DNA of 64,000 nt, taken from contig JAJAGP010000352.1 of NCBI GenBank assembly GCA_025084515.1, positions 62,001 to 126,000 of the forward strand. The letters are read 5' to 3'. Positions 1 through 12,045 of the stretch are shown here, in pieces (the stretch's first letter is position 1; each line of letters starts with the position of its first letter). The position numbers and the translations under genes are program-made. The notes under the pieces are model-generated. The model saw only the letters and a program-made list of their open reading frames with translations. It did not search any database and was not told where the DNA came from. Source of the stretch: Ancistrus triradiatus (lineage: Eukaryota > Chordata > Actinopteri > Siluriformes > Loricariidae).

Positions 1-1565
1 TTTACGTTCTTTGTTAGTGAATGTTCTGAGTCAGAAATCATCAGCAGCTTGGTCGGGTTAATCAGAGCTGGGCTTAACAGATCCATGAATGAAGCTCCAA
101 TCAGCCGGGGATGGTGTTTAATGAGAGACGCTGAGTTTAACACCAGCAAACGACATGAAGGAAATCGGAAGGATCGGAGCTGCTGGAACCGGCGGAGCTG
201 CTGATGCTGTATAACTCTCCCGTAGCATTTCTGACTGATCCATCAAACCAACCCAGCTAGAAGCTGATCCAGCATTTCTGGAGATGGGACTCAGACTGAT
301 CTTCAGTCTCACTGCTCTTCATTCAAGCTGTGACTCCATTAGGAGCCCAGGACCTTTGGTTTACTCTACTGAATTTGTTTCACTTTTCCAGATCTTCCAA
401 ATCCTTAAGGGGACAAACCTTTGGCTCAGGTTGGTCATTAATAGCTTCATCTTCCGAATGTAAATCGAAACGAATTGTAGCTTTCATTTCCGCAGTGTTT
501 TACTTGTGTAATTGTATTATTATATTTTTTGCTGCTTTTTTTTTGCGGGCGTTGTTAGTATGGTTACATGTGTATGTGGCGGAGCAATACTCGGTCATTA
601 TCGTGCCATAATGTCACAGCTAGAACGACACCTGCTGACGGAAAAGTGAATCGCAATCTTGAACCTGGTATTGTTCTTTCTTTTACGTTTTCAAGTTTTG
701 TAAAAGGTATGACTACGAAGTGACGATGGTAAGCTCCGGTCAGCGACCATTTCGGTCAGCGACCTGTTTAACAGAATGTGAACAGCGCAGACCTGTAATG
801 GGAAGCCCTGTAAAGATTCCCGTCTTAAAAAGATTTATTAAAAGGTAAATTTTTCTGTAGCTGTTGTGTTGTCTTGTTTTTCCCCATGCTTTAATATGTT
901 GCTTCCTTATTCCTTTATTACACGAGTCTAGTGGATCGCGGTTTTATGTCTGGATGATTCGAGTCATTGTCCTATTGCTTAACAGCGCTGCGTTAATGAA
1001 TTTCCAGAACCCCGTTAGAAGCCTGTGCGAGTTTAAACAGCACCAGGAACTGAGAGAACGGAGTGCAGAGAGTTAAAGTTGAAGGACGCGTTCAAACCGG
1101 CAGCAGGTCCTGCAGATCTTTGATGTGTCTGTCAGCAGGGCCTCCAGCCTCTAAGTGGAATCGCTTTACTCCTCTAGTTGCAGTAATCGAGCCTCTGGTG
1201 TAAATTGGCATTGCTTTAGCGCTCTGTCTCTTCAGCTACGGACCAGCCGCCGAGTTTTTCTGCAGCATGAACGGAAATGAGTTTTCTTTTGTAGCTTGCA
1301 GGATTTGCTCTCTCGTAAGCTACACGATGAGCGTGTTATCCAAGCTGGAGATGCACAGTTGCTGATCTGATACTGTGTGCAGTTTAACAGCACCCTCTTC
1401 ATCCTTTAAAGAGGACATATTATGTAAAACTCACTCTTTCGGCGCCCATGCACGTACACTGGGCTGTCTGGAGGACCCACCATCCCACAAGCTGTGAAAT
1501 CAGACCACCCAGTCATGTGTTTGTGGGTTCTAGATCTGAAAACACGGGATTTAACCAGTCGTTCC
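1..1565. other. Unassigned, no recognisable feature
   Basis: Mixed-composition DNA with only short chance ORFs. I recognise no repeat family, splice-flanked coding segment or RNA gene here. Confidence 0.5.
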
Positions 1566-1569
1566 GAAG

Positions 1570-1800
1570 ACCTTAAGTGAAATTTTCCCTAAAGATTGCC
1601 CTTAAAGAAAAATACCCTAAAATGTTCCCGTAAGTATTGAATATCTCTTAAAAAGTCCTTGAAACAAAGTGTTCCCTAAAGCCCCTTGGCGCTAAATTCC
1701 ATTAGAATTATTTAATGGACCCAAAACCTCCTCTTAACTCGAGAAAGATGGAGAATACGGCCGAGTTTTTGGAGGTTCTTGAAGAGGAATATTTTTCATA
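1570..1800. repeat. Dispersed repeat, copy 1 (MITE-like)
   Basis: This stretch shares ordered blocks with 54915-55150: a TAAGTGAAA...AAGATTGCCCTTA block, and a block with TAAATTCC followed by AAAACCTCnTCTT. The two copies lie 53 kb apart, so this is a dispersed repeat rather than a local duplication. The CCTTAAG-rich style resembles fish Harbinger-type non-autonomous elements, but I see no target duplication, so the class is an inference. Confidence 0.4.
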
Positions 1801-1849
1801 AAAGACATTCACTTCATTTCTTTTCCACTAAATCCAGGACATGGGTTGT

Positions 1850-2135
1850 GCGAGAGCCGGTGGCACAGGGCACAAGGCAAGAACAACCCTAAACAGGACA
1901 CCAATTCATCATAGTTCACATACACTCACACACTAGAGCCATTTTAGTAATCGGTTAACATAATGCAGTCTTTGGACTGTGGGAGGAAACCGGAGTGCCC
2001 GAAGTAAACCCATGGGGATATGGGGAGAACATGCAAACCCCACACAGAAAGGACCCACACCGGTCCAGCAGGGATCAAAGCCAGGACCTCCTTGCTGTGA
2101 GGCGACAGTGCTACCCACTGAACCACCGTGCCGCC
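1850..2135 (-). repeat. tRNA-derived SINE
   Basis: On the minus strand the element starts at about 2135 with a tRNA-like head. An A-box-like TGGTTCAGTGGGTA (2112-2125) is followed by a B-box-like GCTTTGATCCC (2071-2081). The body then runs through the 'TTTGCATGTTCTCCCC' and 'GGTTTCCTCCCACAGTCCAA' motifs widespread in teleost SINEs. The tail end near 1850 is indistinct. Both promoter boxes differ from consensus, so an old, silent copy is likely. ORFs across it on the minus strand are incidental. Confidence 0.75.
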
Positions 2136-3367
2136 TAAATTGTTATTATTATTATTAAAGTGGAATGTTGGAATTATGTCTTAATTGTATTTGGAAGCCT
2201 TAGTTCAAAGTTGGAACTAATTAATGTCAGACACACTCTGATGGTTCTCGTAGGAAAAGCAGCCTTTAAGATAGAATATCACATAAATAAATTCTTAAAA
2301 GAAATGGGTTTAGCAAAAAAGATCCTAGTAGATTTTCCCCTGTTCCACACTCCAGTCCAGCTGGTGGCAGTATGCACCTATAAGTTAGTCCTGCCAATGG
2401 GCAATAAACACGAAGCTGCGTATACTACCTATAGCTTGCCCGGGAAAATTTGAAGCTCAAAATTCAGAGTTCGGTTTCGAGAGTGGGTTTGCATGACCAA
2501 GAGTTCGTACAGGAAACATTTATCCTAAGCGTCCAGCTTGTGATTCTCCAACACCTAACCTCGTAGCATTGTTACGGCTCGCTGCTTCTTATCGAGATCA
2601 TCAGTGCTTTCAGTCTTAGTACCAGACATTCTGGCCTGTACACAATCATACTGGACTACACCTCCCAGCATCCCGCTCCTTCCATGTCATCCCTGCATGG
2701 AGCGTCACCTTTGTTTACGTCCTGACTTCCTGATTTAGTGCAGCTGTTTCTAGTTTCCGTCTCATTAGTCCGGTTATTTGTTTTGTAAGTGTTTTAGGGC
2801 GTTTCATCATTAGTTTAGGTCGACAGAGATGCTAATTAACCGTCCAACTACCCAACCACCAGTGGTGGATGAAGATCCTTAATATGAAATATTACTCCAG
2901 TAAAAGTCAGTCCTCTCTCAGAGCTTCGCTTGAGTAAAAGTGCAAAAGTATTTACCTTCAAATGTACTTAAGGATCAACAGTAAAAGTGCCAGGATTTAT
3001 TCTGGCTCTAATGTCCTATTATTTTCAACTACCAAGACGAAGTCACCTATATGGTGTTTGTAGACGTTCCCCCCAACGTTTCCCGTGTCTCCGTGTGTCT
3101 TACAGTCAGTTCAGAAGAGCTGTGAGCTGCACAAAGTGTATTTGTGTTAATCCACCAGGGATTTATCGATGCTAATCCTGCTTTTCACAGGGCTAATTGG
3201 CACACGTGACTCCATTCACATGACCTGCTGAGAGACGAGCCTGGGAGGCGACGTGAGACTCGAACTAGGCTGCACCAAACATCACCGCTTCATTTTTAAT
3301 TTCAGCACGAGCCTGAGAGGTGTAACTCCAGATCTGCGTAATGCATATACCAGAATAGCATTCACTA
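2136..3367. other. Unassigned with two weak repeat-like stretches
   Basis: A (TTA)n stub follows the SINE at 2141-2157. At 2655-2830 'ACTACACCTCCCAGCATCC' and the text after it resemble fish retroelement/LTR-type sequence. At 2865-2990 short 'AGTAAAAGT' words and 'TATTACTCCAGTAAAAGT' match a style of dispersed fish repeat also seen around 34035-34215. No gene is evident. Confidence 0.35.
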
Positions 3368-3420
3368 AAGGTTCAAGGGTCCAACAGGGTCAGCTCGTAA
3401 GGATTTAAACCCAAGACAAA
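3368..3420 (-). repeat. SINE body fragment
   Basis: The words 'CAAGGGTCCAACAGGGTCAG' and 'GGATTTAAACCCAAGAC' parallel the interior of the adjacent SINE at 3430-3577 (TTGCTCAGGGACCCAACAGT, GGATTGGAACCCAGGAC). This looks like a second, degraded partial copy lying next to it. Confidence 0.45.
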
Positions 3421-3429
3421 TATTTCCAG

Positions 3430-3577
3430 TTACATTTCTGCCATTTAGCCGACGCCCCTATCCAGAGCGACTTAAGGGCCTTGCTCAGGGACCCAACAGT
3501 GCCAGCTCAGCAGGATTGGAACCCAGGACCTTCCAGCCCAGAGTCTAGTGCTTTAACCACAGGGCTGGCACCGTCCC
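3430..3577 (-). repeat. tRNA-derived SINE with 'CTCTGGATAAGGGCGTC'-type tail
   Basis: Read on the minus strand there is a tRNA-like head (CCTGTGGTTAAAG at 3563-3551, B-box GGTTCCAATCC at 3523-3513). It is followed by 'TCCCTGAGCAAGGCCCTTAA' and a tail close to the teleost 'GCTCTGGATAAGGGCGTCTG' motif (here GCTCTGGATAGGGGCGTCGG). It is a single partial-length copy. The same tail recurs at 62660-62697. Confidence 0.75.
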
Positions 3578-4279
3578 AAACCTTCGGATTAGTCGTGCAG
3601 GAGCGTTTCCGATGAGCCGCGCCTCATAATATAATATTTTAACAGTAATGACTGAGAGTAGATTATGGACGGGTTTGCAGCTCCGTCGGTGTTGGTCTGG
3701 AGTGTGTGCTTTGGCAGGCTGAGGACTGATTTGTGTTTTTGATCCTCTCTGAGAGCTCAGTAAATAAAGATGTGAGGATGCTCTGCAGAAACGTCCTCAC
3801 ACTTTCATCCATCCTGTCCTTAAGAACCCTCGGATTATGGCCGCCTGAGAAATGGAGCTCATTTCTGCCCCGACTCGCAGCCTCTCGCTTAACAACACGG
3901 AAATTCAATTTCACCTGTCACACGGGGAGACGTACCGCTCTGTAACGCGGGCCGATGTCGGGCCTGAAATGGCTGAGCTGCAAATTGCAGGTAAATGGCT
4001 ACCTGAGCTCGGAAGTACGTTCTGCTTGTGGCGCTGATGCTTTCAGCACGGATCATGGTGCGTCTTCGGTGTGCAGGTGAACGCTGGGTTGAAGGTCCTG
4101 CCTTCGGTGTGTGTTTGTGTTCTGGAGCATTACGAGTCGTGCATATTGTAGAACTGAAACCTCTCACGGTTTTTGCTTCATTAAGTTTGTCTTCAGGCAT
4201 TTTGGCTTTCCACTTTTATATAACAATGTGCTTTTATATAACTAAGTCAGTCGTTAGGTATTAATTATCTGAGGTGTTT
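3578..4279. other. Unassigned; possible conserved non-coding stretch at 3835-4035
   Basis: The sequence is non-repetitive. The part at 3835-4035 has higher CpG and balanced composition ('GACGTACCGCTCTGTAACGC'), with ORFs open on both strands for 60-100 codons. A chance effect of composition is as likely as function. No gene model could be made. Confidence 0.25.
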
Positions 4280-4389
4280 GGGGGGGGGGGGGGATATCTC
4301 TCCAGCCCTGCAAACGGACTGTAGTTTTTCTATTTAATAATAATAATAATAATAATGATAATAATAATAATAATGTTATATTTTTTATT

Positions 4390-4429
<40 letters not shown>

Positions 4430-4660
4430 TATTAATTTAATTACTTTTAAATGAATTGAAGTGTTTTTTGCATTTCATTGTTTGTTGATTTATTAAAATT
4501 TTCATTAATAATAATAGTAGTAATTCTATAATATTTATAATCACATTTTAATTTAATTACTTTTAACTTAATGTTTTTGGCCTTTATTTATTTTTTTAAT
4601 TACAATAATAATAACAATAATAATAATAACAATAATAATAAAACCTGTTGGATTAGATCA
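4280..4660. repeat. AT-rich microsatellite cluster with a G14 run
   Basis: A run of 14 G at 4280-4293 is followed by (AAT)n at about 4335-4374, (TA)n at about 4390-4426, and further imperfect (AAT/AAC)n near 4607-4640 in a generally AT-rich tract. Both the G-run and the (TA)n are places where assemblies commonly err in length. Confidence 0.9.
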
Positions 4661-5319
4661 TGAGTAACATTTAATTTGTTTATATAAACATCACCCATGT
4701 GTTCAAAGTGTGTAACAATCATTTATTCAATGAAAGAGCAGAAAATCTCATGACTTAAATGGCATCATGACTGAAAAATGGTCAGAAAAATTAAGGTCAG
4801 AATTTATGGAAAGAGCTCACTGAGATATTCAGACAATGTATTTCTGCAGAAAGAAGCTTTTGCTTTTTGATAACTCTGTAATGGAGGGGTGTGGTGTGTG
4901 TGTGTGTGTGGATGGATGTGTGTGGATGTGGGGATGTGCTGATTCTCCTCCGGGCTGTTCTAACACTCCGGTGTGTTTTTAGCCATCACAACTGCGCTGC
5001 TCTGAAAGGTCTCAGATCAATTTACTGTTGCTGAAATTTGCATGCGCTGGCAACCCGTCATCCGTATCGGGTCTAATTTAGAAGCGCCTCCTGGAAAAGT
5101 CTAATTTTGGCGCTGATGGACCTGACGGCGTGGAAACTGGGACGGTTCTTCATCATGTCAGTCACAGCCCTGTAATTTGTGACGTTCCGGCCGGCAGAGC
5201 CTCTGCCCCTCAGGTTTGGCCCTGCGAGGGCAGACGGGGGCGGCGTGTTCTACTTTATACCAACTACCTGGGTTATAGCGTAATAAATAACGTAGAGGAG
5301 GATATTTTAGTAGGTAGGG
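4661..5319. other. Unassigned; possible conserved non-coding stretch at 4985-5230
   Basis: A short (GT)n sits at 4890-4910. The region 4985-5230 is complex, CpG-containing, repeat-free sequence with 'GATCAATTTACTGTTGCTGA' and 'GTCTAATTTAGAAGCGCC'. No transposon match is recognised. It could be non-coding regulatory sequence, but nothing here proves that. Confidence 0.25.
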
Positions 5320-6050
5320 TGGATGGATGAACCATATTCGGGTGGCTTTGTGGGTAAATAAGGTGAATGGATGGACGGAGTGGTGACTCGGCCAACTGAC
5401 AGGTCATTCTGTATGTAGTTCAGGTGGGTAAGTAAGTGGGAGAGGGGTGGATGAACTCACGAACCGATGGGTGGTTGATTAGTGAGGTAGGGTGGGTGAA
5501 TAAGAGGTTAGATGGACGACAAACAGATGAGTGGAGGAATAGATAGATGGGGTTATATAGTTGGAGGTGTGGATGGATGGATGCATGGATCACTTTTGGA
5601 TCGAAAGGTGGATAGATAAATGGATAGGGTTAATGGATTGATAGATGAATAGTTTCATATATGGATGGATGGATGGATGGATAATGACTAGATCGGTGGA
5701 TAGATAGTTGGATAGATATTGGAAAAGTGGATGGATGGACAGATTGATGGATAGATGTGCAGGTGGATAAATGATGAATAGATGGGTGGATAGATAAAAG
5801 GATAGATAGTGGAAGTGTGGTTGGATGTGTGGATGGACAGATGATGAATGTGTGTGTAGATATATATGTGGATAGTTGGATGGATAAATTATGAAACGAC
5901 CTGAGCCACAGATAAATAAGGCTGGATGAGTGGATGGATGGATGGATAGTTGGATGGACAAATATGCAAAGACAAGAGGGTAAATAAGCTGAATGATGGA
6001 GGCATAGCAGGTGAGCTGATGGGTGGATGGACTGAGGGATGGATGATGGA
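5320..6050. repeat. Degenerate GGAT/ATGG tetranucleotide array
   Basis: About 0.7 kb is built from imperfect GGAT, TAGATGGA and TGGATAGA units. The purest stretches, such as ATGGATGGATGGATGG, lie near 5661-5682 and 5931-5947. The minus strand is free of stops for 160 codons and would encode a Ser/Ile/His/Tyr/Pro-rich low-complexity peptide, which is typical of such arrays and not evidence of a gene. The array may have grown from the ATGG-type tail of a LINE. Confidence 0.85.
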
Positions 6051-6210
6051 TCAGTGAGAATGTAACCTGCATCTGCTGGGCTTTATTCTGCCTTTTGAAG
6101 GGAACGCTGAGCTCTGTTCTGCTGTTCTGCTTTTTGATCTCCTCTCTCTTTCTCCCTGTATAAGGAGGTGTTGATGTGAAACCAGACGTGACTCGGGGAA
6201 GCTCACATGT

Positions 6211-6253
<43 letters not shown>

Positions 6254-7767
6254 TTTTTACCTGTGTGAGTGTGAGGACACTTCAGTCAAAATAACATCCA
6301 CCTCAGACAGGCTGCTCCATTCTAATGTCCCACAGGACGGCTATATATAAGCCTGTATAAAAGAGTGAGGAGGAACACACGCCTGAACTCTTACACTGAT
6401 TTATAAGAGTTAGGTATAGTGTGTGTTAGCGTTAATAAGGCTAAGGATCTGATATAGCATTATCAATGGTAACGCAGGAAGGACGGGGTTAAATATGGAA
6501 ACGCTTACCTTCCCTGGTTGACAGGCTTTGCTAACGTCTTAAAAGGAAATGGCTCAGAGTTCCCTGGTGTCCCTATCGCTGACTTCTAGCTGGCTAAAGG
6601 CGATAACCGAAGCTATCGGTTTCTTTATATGAGAGTGTGCCTCTAGAGCGTATGAGTGTGAATCTCGATATTTTCTTGATAAAAAACGTCATAAAAGCCG
6701 TCCCATCAGTATGAGGACTTATTCATATGACTTTTGTTTAAAATGTGACACTATGAAGGGAGCCGAGCTACGAGTATAAACTCCTTTAAGTGTTTTCCAG
6801 ACCAACAAATGAACCGTTTGTGTTTTGAGCACTTCATCTCTCCACCACTTAAACGTAGACCTTGTGGAGGTTCTCCATCAGTGGTACGGCTGAACGTAGC
6901 ACTTATTTCGAGCTTTGTGCCCCTGTCTTGTTTTCCTCTTTCCGTGCCGAGGGGCGGTGTTTCTGAGAACGCTCTCGTAGTGTTTTGATGAAAGCCTGTA
7001 AGCAGGCTCGGTGACAGCTGGAGTTTATTCATTCCATACCCTCCGTATCAGCGCGTCAGTACGATGAGGACCAGTTTGTGCTTCTCCAGATCTATAGGCA
7101 GCCCTTTATTCTGCTGATGTTCGATAACCGGTCGGTTTCCCGTCTCCTGCTGCCGGTCTTTCAGCATGCATGATGATCCTGTTGTTAGGAAGTCAGGACG
7201 GATCAGAATCCTACAAGCCGAGCTACACATCATCTGGAGGTACCGAAAGTAGTTATTGTGTATCTGCAAGCCCTCACCACTGGCGGTCCGCTTGTCTGCC
7301 TCATTTCCTTCCCAGTCCTCAAGTCATGATGAATTTTGTAGCCCCAGACAGGTCCAGACCTGTACAGTAAAACAAAGCAAACGTTTTGCTCGGCATCAGA
7401 GAATTTCATACCAACATGGACCAGAGAGATTCAGAACAGTTATTCAGAATAATATTAGTTCTGAGGTTTGAAATGAAAACCTTCCAGTTCTTAACACGCT
7501 GCATTAAGCCTGGCTCTCCCACCGGCCCTCGTCCTCCTCCAAAACGTTCAGGGTATTAGAAATAACTCTGATTATCTCCAGCCAGAATGAGTCCGAATTG
7601 TTAATCCAGACCCTCAAGGGCTCGGACCTGAGATCCTCCCACGTGTGGAATATGCAGGGATCACAGACAGAGGGTTGAGGTGTGAAAACCTGAGGGAGGT
7701 CCGGGATGGAGTGGAGAAGAAATGAGCAAATATCAGCCTGAACCTGTTGATGTTCTCATTCTGACCT
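6051..7767. other. Unassigned sequence containing a (GT)20 array
   Basis: A (GT)20 microsatellite lies at 6213-6252. The remainder is complex sequence with no recognised transposon, RNA gene or convincing ORF; the longest open stretches are below 95 codons. Confidence 0.5.
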
Positions 7768-7975
7768 GTGCTGTCTGTCTGTCTGTCTGTGCTTGTGTAC
7801 GTTTGTCTCTGTTTGTATTTCTGTCTCTTTCTGTTTCTGTCCGCCTGTCTGTCTATTTTTCTGGCTGTTTCTCTGTCTGTCTGATTGCCTAGCAGTGATA
7901 TGCCTTCGTGTCTGCCTGCCTGTCTACCTAGCTATCTATTTACCCGTCTGTCTGTCTACGTATCTGCTTCTCATT
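7768..7975. repeat. Degenerate TCTG/CTGT tetranucleotide array
   Basis: About 200 bp of imperfect TCTG/CTGT units begin with a pure (CTGT)n run near 7771-7790. The plus-strand ORF through it is Cys/Leu/Ser-rich low complexity and does not look like a protein. Confidence 0.85.
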
Positions 7976-8591
7976 CTGCACTGCGCTGCTGTAATTATAA
8001 AACTATTCTTCTCAGAGGCGGCGCTTGGATGTTTGCATAAAGATCAGTTGTTAATGCCTGAGCGCTGAAAGGGTTCAGAAAGTTTTTCTCGGAGCTCTGA
8101 ACTAAATGCAGCCCCCCCATCCTTAGCGAGCGTTAGCTGGACCCGAAGGTGAGGGGCTTCAGGATCGGAGAGGATTGAGGTCAAAGTGAACTTTTTAATG
8201 GTTTTGTTATTAATGCTTTGAGTCACCATGAGAGGATTTGGATTTAGCTGACTAGAGGGTTCGGTACGGAACAGCTTTTTTTGACATTTAGACCACGGCT
8301 TGACTTGAGCTCTCGGAAGAAAGTGTCAGAAAGTTTTTAAAAATCACTTTAATGTGCTGCTTTGAAATCCTGAGTGGATATGGATGCGGGCAAGCCGAAC
8401 GTTTTTAAAACCTGAACCTAGAATGAGGTCTGTCTACAAGGCGTGGCTTCATTAGAGGAAAACAGACGAACGTAGGGGTTATTATGGCTAATTATTTATT
8501 TAATAGATGATCAGAGGCTTATTTGATGCTTAGTTATTTATTACATAGCTGGAAATGTGCAGAATGGACTGGATCTGAGTTATCCTGTTGT
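7976..8591. other. Unassigned, no recognisable feature
   Basis: Complex sequence. I recognise no repeat, RNA gene or coding segment. Confidence 0.45.
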
Positions 8592-10073
8592 CCGTTATCC
8601 TGCTGGAAGTAGATATCAGAAGATGGTACACTGTGGGCATAAAGGGGTGCACATGGCCAGCAGTAATACTCAGGTAGGCTGGGGCGTTTAAACCATGCTC
8701 GGTTGGTATTAAGGGCCCCAAAGTGTGCCAAGAACCAGCCTGAACCGTTGATATGAGGCAGGATGGATCCATGCTTTCATGTTTTCAAATTCTGACCCGC
8801 AACTGAGTGAGCAAACATCTGAAGAAAATAGATTTTCGATTCATCATATCGCATTTTATGCTTTAAAAACACGGCCACCATTAGTGCAAAAATACTACGT
8901 CGGTATTAAGGAAGCCTCTCTGCCAGGCCCGGTGTGCCATGTGATCGTGACGTGGTGTTGTTTTGGAACGCTCTGCTATAGCATTACTGGAAAATTAGAG
9001 CTCAAAAGTTCAGCTCCACTTTCGGAGAAACTGCTGAACGGCGTATGTGTGGAAAGCTGATCTGTTATAAAGGACGTTTCACCTCCAAAATGGCAAAACT
9101 TCTGAAGCGCCAGCATGAAACGCTTCTGCATTGTACTGTGTTTCACTGAGCACTCCGTGAGAAAAGCTTTACTTCATGTTCTCAAACAATGGCCTAAGAA
9201 ACAAGACTTCTCTCAGTTCCTGCTGATCATAAATAATCTGCTGCTGAAATGATGAACCTGTGATCCAAAAGGAAAGCCTTTTTCTTCCCATTTAAACCTT
9301 TTTCACTTTGAGAGTAAACAGGTTCTGCAGCAGAGATGACTTATGTTGTCGGTTTGGTGTTCCTAGGTCCTTACTTTAGAACGTTAAGCCACTTCTTTTT
9401 ACTTGCAATAGGTTTTAATGACAAGAAAAAGCTTAAAAGTGATTACTTTTGAAGTTCAAAAAAATATATTCTTTATACCTAAACATTTGGCATTTTTTTC
9501 ACCATTTTGGAATCGAAAATTGGAAGCGATAAGAATTGGAATGGAAAATGCCAAACGATACCCAACCCTGCACAGTACCAACAACAGTCATAATATTAAA
9601 GCAAAAAAAATCCTTTTTTATATCGGTATCGGCAGTTTGGTATTGGAATCGGATTGGAAACTGAAAAAAAATGTGCCTGCTCTTGGGTGACAGGAGGGGC
9701 ACCCGGTGTGGTCTTCTGCTGCTGTAGCCCATCTGCTTCAAGGTTTTGACATGTTGTGTTTTCAGAGATGCTCTTGTGCATCCCTCGGTTGTAACGAGTG
9801 CTTATTTGAGTTCCTGTTTCCCTTCCTATCAGCTGGCATCAGTCTGGCATTTTCATACAAAGACCTGCCCTCACTGGATATTGTCTCTCTTTCGACCATT
9901 CTCTGTAAACCCTAGAGATGGCGCTGCGTGTGCCACATCACGCCAAAGTCACCATTCTGATGCTCGGTTTGATTCAGCAGTTCATCTTGACCATGCATGG
10001 GTTTCTGCCTTGTGATTGGTTGATTACATTTTGGCGTTAACGAGCCTTTGAACGGGTGTACCTAATAAAGTGG
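8592..10073 (-). mobile_element. Tc1/mariner-type remnant (family D), split by foreign DNA
   Basis: The transposon reads on the minus strand. Its 5' terminal motif CCACTTTATTAGGTACACCC is at 10073-10054. The first part (10073-9676) contains a decayed N-terminal transposase region. The second part (8800-8592) encodes transposase text such as MDPSCLISTVQAG...SWHTLGPLIPTEH...HVHPFMPTVY. The segment carrying the first catalytic Asp (usually WSDES) is missing, and about 875 bp of unrelated sequence (8801-9675) lies there instead. Stops and frameshifts are present, so the copy is inactive. Copies of the same family occur at 26162-26892 and 56101-56617. Confidence 0.8.
8801..9675. other. Foreign sequence inside the family-D remnant
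   Basis: This sequence interrupts the Tc1-like remnant and replaces part of it. Its right portion (about 9500-9670) carries 'CGATACCCAACCCTGCACAG' and 'ATATCGGTATCGGCAGTTTG', the style of fish hAT-like non-autonomous repeats that start or end with 'cgatacccagccct'; a related phrase occurs at 43968-43980. Clear terminal repeats and target duplications were not found. Confidence 0.4.
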
Positions 10074-10353
10074 TAAATGTGCAGCGATCAGGTTTTTAAA
10101 CTTTATTTAATCCCGTAACGCTCTGAGAAAATCTGATCAGCAGCCACAGGAAATGTGAGTGCTGCCAATGGAAGGTCTACCAGCTAATATATGGGGTTCA
10201 CAAACTTTTTCCAAGCTCATATACCATGTACAGGAAGCTGTAGTAAGCATCCCGCGTGTGTAATGTAATGTGATAACGTGAGCAGCTTTAATGAGTCTTA
10301 ATGACGGACGTGTGGAAGATCAGAGAGAATGTCCGTCCACCATCGAAGGGCGC

Positions 10354-10390
<37 letters not shown>

Positions 10391-11270
10391 CACCTCCTCC
10401 CTGACGTCTGCAGATTTTAATAACAGTAGATTACATCTGGTCCCTCTCCCTGTTTTGAGTGGAGGCTGGAAACTCTCAGGTTAATTATCACTGCACCTCT
10501 CATTCGGCACTGATGACTGTGTACCCATTAATTACTTTTAAAATACGAGTAATTAAATAACTGATGTTAGATTTTTTACTCATTGGTGTTTAAAAGGCTT
10601 AGTTTGGCTTCAAATACTGTAAGTAAATAGTGACGGGTCGGTGACTGGATAATCGCAGCTGTCGTTGATCTTATTAATTCCTGGTGATAATACATTTAAA
10701 CTAGCGGTGGGTCGATCCACGTTTTTTCAGTTCTGATCTGTTTACCGAACTGCCGATACAGAGTCTGATACAGGAGCTTTTTACTTTAGTATTATGATTA
10801 TTATTGTTGGCACTGTGTAGGGTTGGGTGTTGTTTGCATCTTATCTTACATTTAGCTTTTTTCTTCCCATTAAACCCTATTATAAGTAAAAAGCTGAAAG
10901 TGGCATCAGGTCCTTTTGAGTTTAAGCTCCTGTCTATAATGTGTCTCTCTGATTATATATAAATATAAAGATGAGTTATGATTTATTCAGTGGATCGGTG
11001 CTGTAAAGAGACGGACAGAATTAAAGATAAAATGAGAAGACATTATGATTAACAGTACAACAAAAACAAGAAGAAACAACTTAGGGAGTGCAAACTAATG
11101 ACGTGGCTTCTACTGTTTTTGAGTTTAGTAGAGTCTTTAAAAGAGTCACGAGCAGCTTGTTTCCGTATCTCACTGGGCATCGTGCGGGACTGGTCCGTGG
11201 AAGAAATATTTATTACCAATATTATTAATTAAAGAGTGATTCGTTTAAGCCGCAAGCCGCTCGATGTCAG
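10074..11270. other. Unassigned with (CA)n and a hAT-like repeat
   Basis: A (CA)n array lies at 10356-10388. The stretch 10400-10550 is complex sequence with several homeodomain-like TAAT cores (TTAATTATCAC, ATTAATTAC). At about 10695-11050 'GGTGGGTCGATCCACG' and 'ACAGAGTCTGATACAGGAGC' resemble a common fish hAT-type non-autonomous repeat, but its ends are unclear. Confidence 0.35.
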
Positions 11271-12045
11271 GTCCTAAAAGTAGACAAAGAGAACCCATTT
11301 AAACAAAAAAGATTATACTTGGTCATTTATTTATGGAGGAAGCTGATGTAATGTTACATATTTGTGAGTGGTAAAAGTATGTGAACCTCCAGGATTTGCA
11401 GTTAACGGCTGATCAATCTGGCATGAGTGGACGCCCTGTTATAGGAGTGGTCGACCAACAGAGATCACTCCAAGAGCAAGGCATGTAATAGTCCACCTGG
11501 TCACAACAGACCCCAGGGTAACTTCTAAGCAACTGAAGGCCTCTCTCACATTGGATAATGTTCATGAGTCCACCATCAGAAGAACACTGAACAACAATGG
11601 TGTGCATGGCAGGGCTGCAAGGAGAAAGCCACTGCTCTCCAAAGAACATTACTGCTGGTTATTGGAAAAACGATTTGTGGACGGATGAAACCAAAACCGA
11701 ACTTTTTGGTTTAAATGATAAGCGTTCTGTCTGGAGAAAGATGAACCCTGCATTCCAGCATGAGATCCTTATAGTATCTGTGAAACACGGTGGTGGTAGG
11801 ATCACGGTTTGCTGTTTTGCTCGCCATTGCTGATGGAGCAATGAATTCTGAATTATAGCAGCAGATTCTAAAGGAAAATATCAGGACATCTGAACATGAA
11901 CGTGGATCATGCAGCAAGAGAACGACCCTAAACACACAGGCAGTTCTATCAAAGAACCGATAAAGAAGAATAAAGTTAATGTTTTGGAACAGCCAAGTCA
12001 AAGTCCGGACCTTGATTCGATAGAAATGTTGTGGATGGACCTGAA
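11271..12045 (+). mobile_element. Tc1-type transposon remnant (family A, copy 1)
   Basis: The plus strand carries a decayed Tc1-like transposase. The block around the first catalytic Asp is readable as WTDETKTELFGLNDKRSVW (about 11677-11733). A downstream block reads QQENDPKHTG, where the family normally has QQDNDPKHT, so the second catalytic Asp is replaced by Glu. A third block reads SPDLDSIEMLW. In-frame stops separate the blocks, and the terminal inverted repeats are missing; the left limit lies in the 5' untranslated part (GTCCTAAAAGTAGA). Copies of the family lie at 22462-23817, 31912-32863, 37305-37370 and 51490-52005. Confidence 0.85.

Noticed and set aside
4280..4293. G14 run as a G-quadruplex element
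   Set aside because: A single homopolymer run without the four spaced G-tracts of a typical motif, and homopolymer length is unreliable in assemblies.
5590..6072. 160-codon minus-strand ORF
   Set aside because: Read from the GGAT tetranucleotide array; Ser/His/Ile/Tyr/Pro low complexity only.
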